DNA from: UBA3210 sp963610315
GTDB taxonomy: Bacteria; Bacillota_I; Bacilli_A; RFN20; CAG-449
DNA length: 20,891 nucleotides
Reading direction: 5' to 3'
Assembly: GCA_963610315.1 (NCBI GenBank)
Contig: CAVDMV010000023.1
Coordinates: 1-20,891 of the forward strand
Shown here: piece after piece, positions 15,224 through 20,891 of the stretch
Position numbering within the stretch: position 1 is the stretch's first letter
Layout of the letters: each line of letters begins with the position of its first letter
Notes under the pieces: model-generated
Databases searched by the model: none
Told to the model about the DNA's origin: nothing
Seen by the model: the letters and a program-made list of their open reading frames with translations, nothing else
Position numbers and translations under genes: made by a program

Positions 15224-15814
15224 ATGAAAAAGTTTTTCGAAGAATTTAAAAAATTTATTTCTCGTGGTAACGTCATGGATATGGCTGTTGGTACCATCAT
15301 CGGTGCAGCATTCACTGCAATCGTTACTGCATTATCTAATGGTATTTTAAAACCAATCATCAATATGATCATCTACTATTGCTGCGGAGGTAATAGTGAC
15401 GCATTAGACAAGATGTATACAGTCTTAGTTAGAGTCGAAACTACTGATGAAGCAGGTAACAAGGTCTTAGACTTAACTAATTCTATTTACATTGACTGGG
15501 GTGCATTCATCTCTGCAATTATTAACTTCTTATTAGTTGCATTCGTCTTATTCTTAATCGTTAGAGCGTTTAACAATGTTAAAGAAGCTTCTAAGACTGC
15601 GAATGACACATATTTACGCGCGGTAAATAAACAAGAAAAAGGCTTAAGATTAACTAAGAAAGAAGCTAAAGCTATTAAAGCTCATGAAGAAGCAGAAGCA
15701 CAAGCAAAGAAAGAACAAGAAGAAGCAGCTAGACTTGCTGAAGAAGAAGCAAACAAACTTTCTACAACTGATGCTTTATTAACAGAAATTAAAGAATTAC
15801 TCGCGAAGAAGTAG
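15224..15814 (+). CDS. mscL: Large-conductance mechanosensitive channel MscL, C-terminally extended
   Basis: MscL opens a wide pore when membrane tension rises, releasing solutes on osmotic downshock. The N-terminal amphipathic helix (KKFFEEFKKFISRGN) runs into TM1 with the pore-lining pattern AVGTIIGAAFTAIVTALSNGILKPIIN (about 21-47). A periplasmic loop with two adjacent cysteines (about 53-90) and TM2 (WGAFISAIINFLLVAFVLFLIV, about 91-113) follow. The cytoplasmic helix ends in LLTEIKELLAKK, like the family's usual end. At 196 residues it is longer than the typical 120-150, because about 50 Lys/Glu/Ala-rich residues (about 125-180) lengthen the C-terminal bundle. AAAGGAG (15209-15215) precedes ATG 15224. 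A strong terminator follows. Confidence 0.95.
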   Translation: MKKFFEEFKKFISRGNVMDMAVGTIIGAAFTAIVTALSNGILKPIINMIIYYCCGGNSDALDKMYTVLVRVETTDEAGNKVLDLTNSIYIDWGAFISAIINFLLVAFVLFLIVRAFNNVKEASKTANDTYLRAVNKQEKGLRLTKKEAKAIKAHEEAEAQAKKEQEEAARLAEEEANKLSTTDALLTEIKELLAKK

Positions 15815-15827
15815 GTCTTAACTAATT

Positions 15828-15858
15828 ACTACAGGACTAATAACCCTGTAGTTTTTTT
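15828..15858 (+). terminator. Terminator of mscL
   Basis: ACTACAGG (15828-15835) pairs with CCTGTAGT (15845-15852), followed by seven or more Ts. A classical intrinsic terminator directly after mscL. Confidence 0.9.
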
Positions 15859-15942
15859 ATTTATCTTACTTTTTTTAACTCGAGTATGTGATCATTTAAA
15901 ATAATTATTTGCTACAATATTAAAGTAATTTTTGGAGGGAAT

Positions 15943-18045
15943 ATGAAGAAAAAATTATTATTATCACTTTCAGTCTTATCAAGCTTAATGCTTACTTTTA
16001 CTTCTTGCGGTGGAACTCCTTCTAGCTCCGTTTCATCAAGTAAAGAAAGTACAAGCGAACAATCTTCTAGTAGTGAAACTACCTCAAGTAGTAGTTCTAC
16101 AAGTAGTTCATCTTCTACTAGCCAATCTTTAAAAGATAAATATAACGCGATAAGTGTTACTGATGCAGTTAATTTAACGCTTGGACAAGATAGTGACTTC
16201 GTATCTAATGAAGTCTATATCTATGGTTTAATTAAAACAGTATCTAATACTACTTATGGAGAAATGACTATTACTGATGGAACTAGTGATTTATATGTCT
16301 ATGGTTTAAATGACTTTGCTTCCTTAACTGATCAACCAATTAAAGGAGATGAAGTAGTTATTAAAGGTAACGTTAAAATCTATAATTCTAAACCTGAATT
16401 AGGTAAATCAGATTTAGTTGAATTTAATCATATTAAACAAAATACTTCTGATTACACTTCAATGAATGTTTTAGAAGCAAGAAATGCATCTAAGGATACA
16501 AAAGTAAAAATTAAAGGTATTGTAAGTTCAATTACTTACGCGGATAAAATGGTACCTAATGGTTTCTATTTAGTCGATGAAACTTCATCAATCTATGTTT
16601 ATGATAAAGATGTAGCTTCAAATGTTTCTATCGGTAATGAAGTAGAAGTTGCGGGTAGTAAAACTTATTATATATCTTCTAGTGAAGCAAGTAACGCGAG
16701 TAAATATAATTATAAAGGATCTAACCAAATTCAAGATTGTACTTTAATTAGTAATGATAAAGGTAGTCACGACTTTAATACTACTTGGATTGAAGAAAAG
16801 AGTGTTAAAGAAATTATGGATACTAATCCTAGTGAAGATATAACAAATAAGATTTATAAAGTTAACGCGGTTATTAAAAAGGTCGAAGGCTCAGGCTTTA
16901 CTAACTATTATATTAATGACTTTGATGGAAAAACAGGAAGTTACGTTTATACCATGAATTCAGGAAGTGATTATACTTTCTTAGATGAATATGATGGCAA
17001 AATGTGCACTTTATATTTAACTCCAATAAATGCAAAATCATCCGCGACAGGATGTTCATATCGATTTGAAGTAATTAAAGTTCTTGATGATAATTTTAAA
17101 TTTGATACTTCAAAAATCGCGAAATTTGCTTTAGATTATTATTGTGATAATCAATTTGAAAGTTCATATACTTCTGATCCATCTATTTCATGCGTTACAA
17201 GTGTAAACAATGATATTATTCCTTTTGAAGGAGTTAACGTTACTTATTCATCTAGTGATACTGATGTAGTTTATTTTGAAACTACTGATGAAGGAACGGT
17301 CTTACATACTAAAAATGTCGGTACTTCAACTATTACTATTACAACTACTTATGGAGAACAAACTGCTTCTAAAACTTATACAATCACTGTAAAAGAAATA
17401 GTAAATTATGAAACAAAGAGTGTTAAAGAAGTAATTGATACTGAAGATAATACAGAAGTATATGTTAAAGGTATTGTTGGTCCATCACTAGTAAATAAAG
17501 TTGGTTTCTATATTATTGATGAAAGTGGATCAATCGCCGTATTAATGGATTCAAGTGAAGAGATGAGTAAAGTACATCTCGGTGATGAAGTTATCTTAAA
17601 AGGTGAAAGACAAACTTATATTAAAGATAATAAAACAGGTATTGCTGGTCAATCAGAAATTTACGGCGCGACATTAGTTGAAAATCTTTATGGAGAACAT
17701 GATTATTCAACTGCTTCATTTATTAAAGATAAGACTCTCGCGGATATTTGTGATTTAGATATTTCAGTTGATCATACAACAGAAGTCTATGCTTTAAAAG
17801 CAACTATCACTTATGAAGAAAGTAATTTTTATACTCGTTATGCCTTAACTAGTGGAGAATCTCGTCTTCAACTTTATTGCGCGAACGGGGGACAATATTC
17901 TTTCTTAAGCCCTTATAAAGGTCAAGAAGTAGAGATGGAAGTTGCATTATGTAATTTCAATACGAAAAATTATTATACTGCTGTATGCTTATCTATCACA
18001 GTAAATGGAACTAAAATCTATAACGAATTAAATTTCTCTAAATAA
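15943..18045 (+). CDS. Large surface lipoprotein with repeated OB-fold-like units and a BIG2-like Ig domain
   Basis: This 700-residue protein starts with a lipoprotein signal (MKKKLLLSLSVLSSLMLTFT) and Cys22 in FTSC, then a serine-rich linker (about 26-62), so it is displayed outside the cell. Five units of about 95-105 residues follow, with repeated EVYIYG/VKIKGIV strands, FYLVDETSSIYVY-type strands and GDEVVIKG turns, at about 72-165, 175-268, 285-390, 485-580 and 590-690. This is the pattern of OB-fold-like modules found in bacterial surface proteins. Between units three and four, about 428-484 looks like a BIG2-type Ig domain (VNVTYSSSDTDVVYF ... TSTITITTTYG). Ligand binding to carbohydrate, DNA or protein is possible; no catalytic motif is seen. 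GGAGGG precedes ATG 15943, and a terminator follows. Confidence 0.82.
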   Translation: MKKKLLLSLSVLSSLMLTFTSCGGTPSSSVSSSKESTSEQSSSSETTSSSSSTSSSSSTSQSLKDKYNAISVTDAVNLTLGQDSDFVSNEVYIYGLIKTVSNTTYGEMTITDGTSDLYVYGLNDFASLTDQPIKGDEVVIKGNVKIYNSKPELGKSDLVEFNHIKQNTSDYTSMNVLEARNASKDTKVKIKGIVSSITYADKMVPNGFYLVDETSSIYVYDKDVASNVSIGNEVEVAGSKTYYISSSEASNASKYNYKGSNQIQDCTLISNDKGSHDFNTTWIEEKSVKEIMDTNPSEDITNKIYKVNAVIKKVEGSGFTNYYINDFDGKTGSYVYTMNSGSDYTFLDEYDGKMCTLYLTPINAKSSATGCSYRFEVIKVLDDNFKFDTSKIAKFALDYYCDNQFESSYTSDPSISCVTSVNNDIIPFEGVNVTYSSSDTDVVYFETTDEGTVLHTKNVGTSTITITTTYGEQTASKTYTITVKEIVNYETKSVKEVIDTEDNTEVYVKGIVGPSLVNKVGFYIIDESGSIAVLMDSSEEMSKVHLGDEVILKGERQTYIKDNKTGIAGQSEIYGATLVENLYGEHDYSTASFIKDKTLADICDLDISVDHTTEVYALKATITYEESNFYTRYALTSGESRLQLYCANGGQYSFLSPYKGQEVEMEVALCNFNTKNYYTAVCLSITVNGTKIYNELNFSK

Positions 18046-18051
18046 TAAAAT

Positions 18052-18096
18052 AAAAGAACTATTAATAACTAATTTAGTTAAAAATAGTTCTTTTTT
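18052..18096 (+). terminator. Terminator of the OB-fold lipoprotein gene
   Basis: AAAAGAACTATT pairs with AATAGTTCTTTT over a loop of about 19 bases, and the right arm runs into TTTTTT (18091-18096). It lies seven bases after the stop codon. Confidence 0.85.
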
Positions 18097-18119
18097 GATG
18101 CAAAAAAAGAATATTAAAG

Positions 18120-18147
18120 CAAATAAAAATCGCCTTTTCAGGCGATT
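18120..18147 (-). terminator. Terminator of the ferredoxin gene
   Basis: AATCGCCT (18128-18135) and AGGCGATT (18140-18147) form an eight-base stem with a four-base loop. On the minus strand it is followed by TTTTTATTT. It lies 12 bases after the ferredoxin stop. Confidence 0.9.
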
Positions 18148-18158
18148 AGTGAATATTA

Positions 18159-18347
18159 TTATTCAGCTTCAATAGCTTGGACTGGGCAAGAAGCTACTGC
18201 TTCTTCAATGCTAGCTTCATTTGCAGCAGTTACTGCTCCTGTTGCTTCTGCTAAACCATCATCACCGATTACGAATACATCACTTGCGATACCTGTGCAG
18301 CATCCGCAGCCGACGCATACATCTTTATTTACTCTAACTTTTGTCAT
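18159..18347 (-). CDS. Ferredoxin with a single [4Fe-4S] cluster
   Basis: This 62-residue acidic electron carrier has the one-cluster pattern CVGCGCC (11-17) with likely ligands Cys11, Cys14 and Cys17, and the distant Cys54 in SCPVQAIEAE. Cys16 is extra. The second CxxCxxC motif of the two-cluster clostridial type is absent; the middle is occupied by VFVIGDDGLAEATG. It would pass electrons among cytoplasmic oxidoreductases in an anaerobic metabolism; the partner is not in the window. An AGGAGG ribosome binding site precedes ATG 18347, with its own promoter and terminator, so it is a single-gene unit. Confidence 0.95.
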   Translation of the reverse strand: MTKVRVNKDVCVGCGCCTGIASDVFVIGDDGLAEATGAVTAANEASIEEAVASCPVQAIEAE

Positions 18348-18372
18348 AAAATTTCCTCCTAATTACTTACTC

Positions 18373-18400
18373 ATTATAACAAATAATAACTAAATTTCAA
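18373..18400 (-). promoter_or_regulatory. Sigma-A promoter of the ferredoxin gene
   Basis: Minus-strand TTGAAA (plus 18395-18400) and TATAAT (plus 18373-18378) are 16 bases apart, about 26 bases before the ferredoxin start. Confidence 0.8.
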
Positions 18401-18658
18401 TTGCTTACTTTGATTATTAAAAATGTTAGTTTTGACTAATATACAAGTTAAAAACGACTAACTTTAATATATCTTGTTTTATAGAAAAATCGTATGTATA
18501 TTTCTTTTTAGTTAAAAGAAGATTTTGGAATAATCAAGAAATTAATTTGAAATGAACTCCTCAAATGTTTCCAATTACTTGGTTCAACCTTTGAGGCTCA
18601 TATTAATACTGGTTTTAGATAAGGAATATGATGGATTTTAGTTTTTTCTTCCTGTGTG
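18401..18658. other. Gene-free stretch with weak inverted repeats
   Basis: No intact frame is present. GTTAGT near 18425 and ACTAAC near 18460 can pair, and CCTCAAA with TTTGAGG flank a 23-base loop around 18560-18596. The part just before 18659 may hold further worn coding sequence of the pseudogene that follows. Nothing else is recognisable. Confidence 0.3.
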
Positions 18659-18922
18659 ATGAAACAAGAAATGTCACATGAAACGTCACAAGAAATAACA
18701 TAGAGAAATAATTAACTGAACTTGAAAAGCAATTGTTAGTTAAAGTTAAAAAAATCCAAAAATCGATTGTGATTTATTGTCACAGATAATGGGTAGGTCA
18801 TCTAGTCACATTCAAAGGCACTGGATGTATTAAAGAAAAATAATTTAATTGAAAGAGTTAGCTTAACTAAAGACGGTTATTGGGAAGTTAATGATAATGA
18901 GTGGATGAATAATTGTCTTTGA
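18659..18922 (+). pseudogene. C-terminal remnant of a probable AlbA_2-type ATP-binding protein with winged helix
   Basis: Pieces in different frames spell a recognisable C-terminus: MKQEMSHETSQEIT up to a TAG at 18701, then LTELEKQLLVKVKKIQKS, then DLLSQIMGRSSSHIQR. After one lost base at the CAAAGG-CACTGG junction it continues as ALDVLKKNNLIERVSLTKDG and YWEVNDNEWMNNCL, ending at TGA 18920-18922. Polar MSQE/TSQE repeats followed by a MarR-like winged helix ending in GYWEV are typical of the tail of AlbA_2/Schlafen-like 'putative DNA-binding ATP-binding' proteins. The N-terminal domains are gone. The exact family is inference; decay is directly visible. Confidence 0.55.
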
Positions 18923-19009
18923 TGCAGAATAATACAAGAAAATGCATCCTTTGCGCTTTCTTATAAGATTCATCTAACTATAAACTAAAACACAATTTAT
19001 TAATAGTCA

Positions 19010-19094
19010 TTACTTGTCGTATTGTGCATACTTTTTAACTTTTTTACTTGTCGTATTATGTATGAAATTTTAGCTTTTTACTTGTCGTATTGTG
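19010..19094 (+). repeat. Three 17-bp direct repeats with exact 34-bp period
   Basis: TTACTTGTCGTATTRTG occurs at 19010-19026, 19044-19060 and 19078-19094. The three copies differ only at one purine. Starts are exactly 34 bases apart, and T-rich spacers partly resemble each other. The last copy overlaps the -35 box of the ATPase promoter. The pattern suggests a multi-site operator or iteron-like array; it is too short and too closely linked to one promoter to be a CRISPR array. Confidence 0.85.
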
Positions 19095-19110
19095 TAAATG
19101 GCGGTATACT
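19082..19110 (+). promoter_or_regulatory. Promoter of the AAA ATPase gene, overlapping the third repeat
   Basis: TTGTCG (19082-19087) and TATACT (19105-19110) are 17 bases apart. The -35 box lies inside the third 17-bp repeat, so any protein bound to the repeats would compete with or recruit RNA polymerase. AAAGGA (19117-19122) is the ribosome binding site. Confidence 0.65.
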
Positions 19111-19134
19111 AATCATAAAGGATGGTAATAACAC

Positions 19135-20499
19135 ATGATGGATTTAAGTAGAAAAATATATAGTTCTTTATTAAAATGGAAAGAAAATTACAGTAATAAT
19201 GCTGCGTTATTGATTGAAGGAGCTAGACGTATTGGAAAATCTACGATTGTAGAAAAATTTGCAAAAGAAAACTATAAATCTTATGTTATTATTGATTGGG
19301 CTGTTGCCGGAACAAAGATAAGAAAATCTTTTAACGAAAATTTAAATAATTTAGATTTACTATTCCAAGATATTTCTTTGGAATATAATGTTGAATTATT
19401 TAATGGAGAAACATTAATTGTGTTTGATGAAGTACAAAAATTTCCTAGAGCTAGAGAAGCAATTAAATATTTGGTAAAAGATGGCAGATATACTTATATA
19501 GAAACAGGTTCGTTAATATCTATTAAAGAAAATGTAGAAGATATAGTTATACCATCTGAGGAAATGAAAATAAAAATGTACCCGTTAGATTTTGAAGAAT
19601 TTTTAATTGCGGCTAATGAAAAAATTTTACTTAATTATATAAAAAAATGTGCCTTAGAGAAAGTAGCGTTAGATGATTCTTCACATAAAAAGGCAATGAG
19701 ACTATTTAAAGAATATATGCTTGTTGGCGGTATGCCACAAAGTGTTATTGCTTATTTTGAGAATAATCGTGATTTTAATAAAGCTGATATTCAAAAAAGA
19801 AATATTCTTAATTTATATAGAGATGATATAAATAAAACTCAACGTAAGTATAATTCGAAGGTTTCAGCACTATTTGAAAATATTCCTGGATATTTATCAA
19901 CACATGATAAGAAGGTTGTTTTATCGAAAATTGATGATAATCCTAGATTTTCTAAATATGATGAGCCATTATTTTGGTTATCAGATTCTATGATATGCAA
20001 CTTATGCTTTAAATGTACTGACCCTAATGTTGGCTTTGCGCTTAATAAGGATGATTCTTCAGTTAAATGTTACATGGGAGATACTGGACTTTTAGTGAGT
20101 TTAGCATTTTCAGAAAATGAAATTATATCAAATGAATTATATAAATCTATTATGAATGATAAGTTATCTTTAAATGAGGGGATGTTATATGAAAATGTAA
20201 TTTCTCAGATGATAGTTTCAAGAAACAATAAATTGTATTTTTATTCTCATTATGATTCTAATTTGAAAAAGAATGATATAGAAATTGATTTTATGATTTC
20301 TAACGATTCAAAAACAAATATTAAGGTATATCCTATTGAAGTAAAGTCGTCAAAGAATTACACCACTATTTCTTATAATAAGTTTAAAGATCGTTTTGGG
20401 AAAAGAATAGCGGAGTCATATATTATTCATCCTAAGCAATTTTCAAAAGATGAATTTGGTTATAGGATACCACCTTATATGTTCCCTTTCATAATATAA
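19135..20499 (+). CDS. AAA-family ATPase with DUF4143 (nuclease-fold) C-terminus
   Basis: The 454-residue protein belongs to the archaeal-like AAA ATPases that carry DUF4143. Walker A is GARRIGKST (29-37), Walker B is LIVFDE (94-99), and a sensor-like YIETGS (121-126) follows. The C-terminal half has the DUF4143 pattern. EIDFMI with Asp385 and IEVKSSK with Glu402/Lys404 resemble a PD-(D/E)XK nuclease site. Family function is unsettled; these genes are widespread, often duplicated, and frequently occur in accessory DNA. ATG 19135 or 19138 could be used; AAAGGA at 19117-19122 fits either. Three 34-bp-spaced repeats cover its promoter. The gene stands alone between a decayed DNA-binding ATPase gene and a further unknown gene, which suggests a defence or mobile neighbourhood. 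Confidence 0.88.
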   Translation: MMDLSRKIYSSLLKWKENYSNNAALLIEGARRIGKSTIVEKFAKENYKSYVIIDWAVAGTKIRKSFNENLNNLDLLFQDISLEYNVELFNGETLIVFDEVQKFPRAREAIKYLVKDGRYTYIETGSLISIKENVEDIVIPSEEMKIKMYPLDFEEFLIAANEKILLNYIKKCALEKVALDDSSHKKAMRLFKEYMLVGGMPQSVIAYFENNRDFNKADIQKRNILNLYRDDINKTQRKYNSKVSALFENIPGYLSTHDKKVVLSKIDDNPRFSKYDEPLFWLSDSMICNLCFKCTDPNVGFALNKDDSSVKCYMGDTGLLVSLAFSENEIISNELYKSIMNDKLSLNEGMLYENVISQMIVSRNNKLYFYSHYDSNLKKNDIEIDFMISNDSKTNIKVYPIEVKSSKNYTTISYNKFKDRFGKRIAESYIIHPKQFSKDEFGYRIPPYMFPFII

Positions 20500-20745
20500 A
20501 GTTGTGAATCTTAAAAAAACTTATTTTCGTAGTGTTGCGCATGGTTAATATAATGATGAAACCAGAGACGTTAGAAAACTATGGAAATAATAGTAAATCT
20601 ATATGTATAAAATTTATTATTTATAGATAATTAGTATAGCTTGATTTTTCAGGCGGTTTTCAGGCTGTTTACTGATTGTTGGTATGATGTTTTAAATCAA
20701 TGAAAAAATTATAATGTAAATTGAGTTAATAATAAAAAAAGGTAA
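20500..20745. other. Gene-free stretch after the ATPase, with an 11-bp direct repeat
   Basis: No convincing gene is present. A 24-codon frame from about 20551 (MMKPETLENYGNN...) is too short to call. TTTTCAGGCGG (20646-20656) and TTTTCAGGCTG (20657-20667) are adjacent 11-bp repeats with one difference, followed by a possible TATGAT -10 box at 20683-20688. No clear terminator follows the ATPase gene. Confidence 0.4.
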
Positions 20746-20746
20746 A

Positions 20747-20777
20747 AAGTGCGAACTGGAGAGAATAAGTGCGAACT
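20747..20777 (+). repeat. AAGTGCGAACT direct repeat, 20-bp period
   Basis: AAGTGCGAACT occurs at 20747-20757 and 20767-20777, just before TATAAT (20783-20788) and the start of the last gene. The two-turn spacing fits a repressor or activator bound on one DNA face. Confidence 0.65.
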
Positions 20778-20789
20778 TAAAATATAATT

Positions 20790-20891
20790 ATGAACAGTTC
20801 ATATTCTTTTAATGTTAAAAATAATATGTGTAAAATTTATATTGCATTATCAAATACTATTTTTTCACCAAAAGATTTAATAGAACTATTA
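20790..20891 (+). CDS. Start of an unrecognised gene, cut by the window end
   Basis: From ATG 20790 an open frame of 34 codons runs to the last base (MNSSYSFNVKNN, MCKIYIALSNTIFSPKDLIE). There is no clear ribosome binding site, and TATAAT sits directly before the ATG. A later start at ATG 20826, or leaderless translation, are therefore options. The residues look protein-like, but I do not recognise the family. The paired AAGTGCGAACT repeats upstream suggest regulated expression. Confidence 0.4.
   Translation, partial: MNSSYSFNVKNNMCKIYIALSNTIFSPKDLIELL

Noticed and set aside
15133..15372. Minus-strand frame over the start of mscL
   Set aside because: Antisense of the MscL transmembrane helix; no supporting signals.
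18208..18393. Plus-strand frame opposite the ferredoxin gene
   Set aside because: Antisense shadow; the ferredoxin has its own promoter, ribosome binding site and terminator on the other strand.
19010..19094. Three repeats with equal 17-bp spacers as a mini-CRISPR array
   Set aside because: Repeats and spacers are both only 17 bp, spacers resemble each other, the last repeat is part of a promoter, and no cas gene is present.
20551..20631. 24-codon frame MMKPETLENYGNN... after the ATPase
   Set aside because: Too short, with no ribosome binding site and no recognisable family.

Overview
The DNA is strongly AT-rich, with A/T-ending codons, AGGAGG-type ribosome binding sites and TATAAT promoters. 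Protein families (long-hairpin MscL, Hpt, small 4Fe-4S ferredoxin, serine-rich 'MKKK...SC' lipoproteins) point to a low-GC Bacillota, probably an uncultivated gut- or rumen-type Bacilli related to the Mollicutes/Erysipelotrichales side of the tree. This placement is inference. Conserved tryptophans are encoded by TGG and no intact gene contains an in-frame TGA, so TGA is not being read as Trp here.

Layout. (1) 1-4600 is an accessory block: a candidate structured RNA, a large serine recombinase, a heavily decayed RhuM/Fic-type gene, a TIGR04076-type small protein, a truncated small ORF, a NERD nuclease-like protein with a topoisomerase-type zinc ribbon, then about 500 bp of non-coding DNA with a second candidate structured RNA and a bidirectional terminator. 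(2) 4613-6872 (minus) is a two-gene envelope operon: a lipoprotein carbohydrate O-acetylesterase and a YwaF/TMEM164-like membrane protein with a large extracytoplasmic insert. (3) 7000-13809 (plus) is a putative signalling module: a multi-pass LytS-type histidine kinase, a response regulator with a SARP/OmpR-like DNA-binding C-terminus, and two unusual membrane proteins (a coiled-coil protein and a tandem-DUF898 protein). A 19-bp identical element containing two TTGGCR half-sites 11 bp apart lies upstream of both the kinase and the coiled-coil gene and is the best candidate operator. (4) 13874-18347 holds housekeeping genes: a GNAT acetyltransferase, hpt, mscL, a large OB-fold/Ig lipoprotein and a ferredoxin, each with a clear terminator. 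(5) 18400-20891 is accessory again: the decayed C-terminus of a probable AlbA_2-type ATP-binding protein, three 17-bp direct repeats at exactly 34-bp spacing overlapping the promoter of a DUF4143-type AAA ATPase, and the start of an unrecognised gene preceded by another direct repeat.

Working idea: the kinase-regulator pair senses an envelope signal and controls itself and the two downstream membrane proteins. The divergent esterase/acyltransferase-like operon starts next to the same operator and may share the signal. Nothing in the window identifies the ligand. The flanks look like defence/toxin-antitoxin and mobile-element DNA that is actively turning over.
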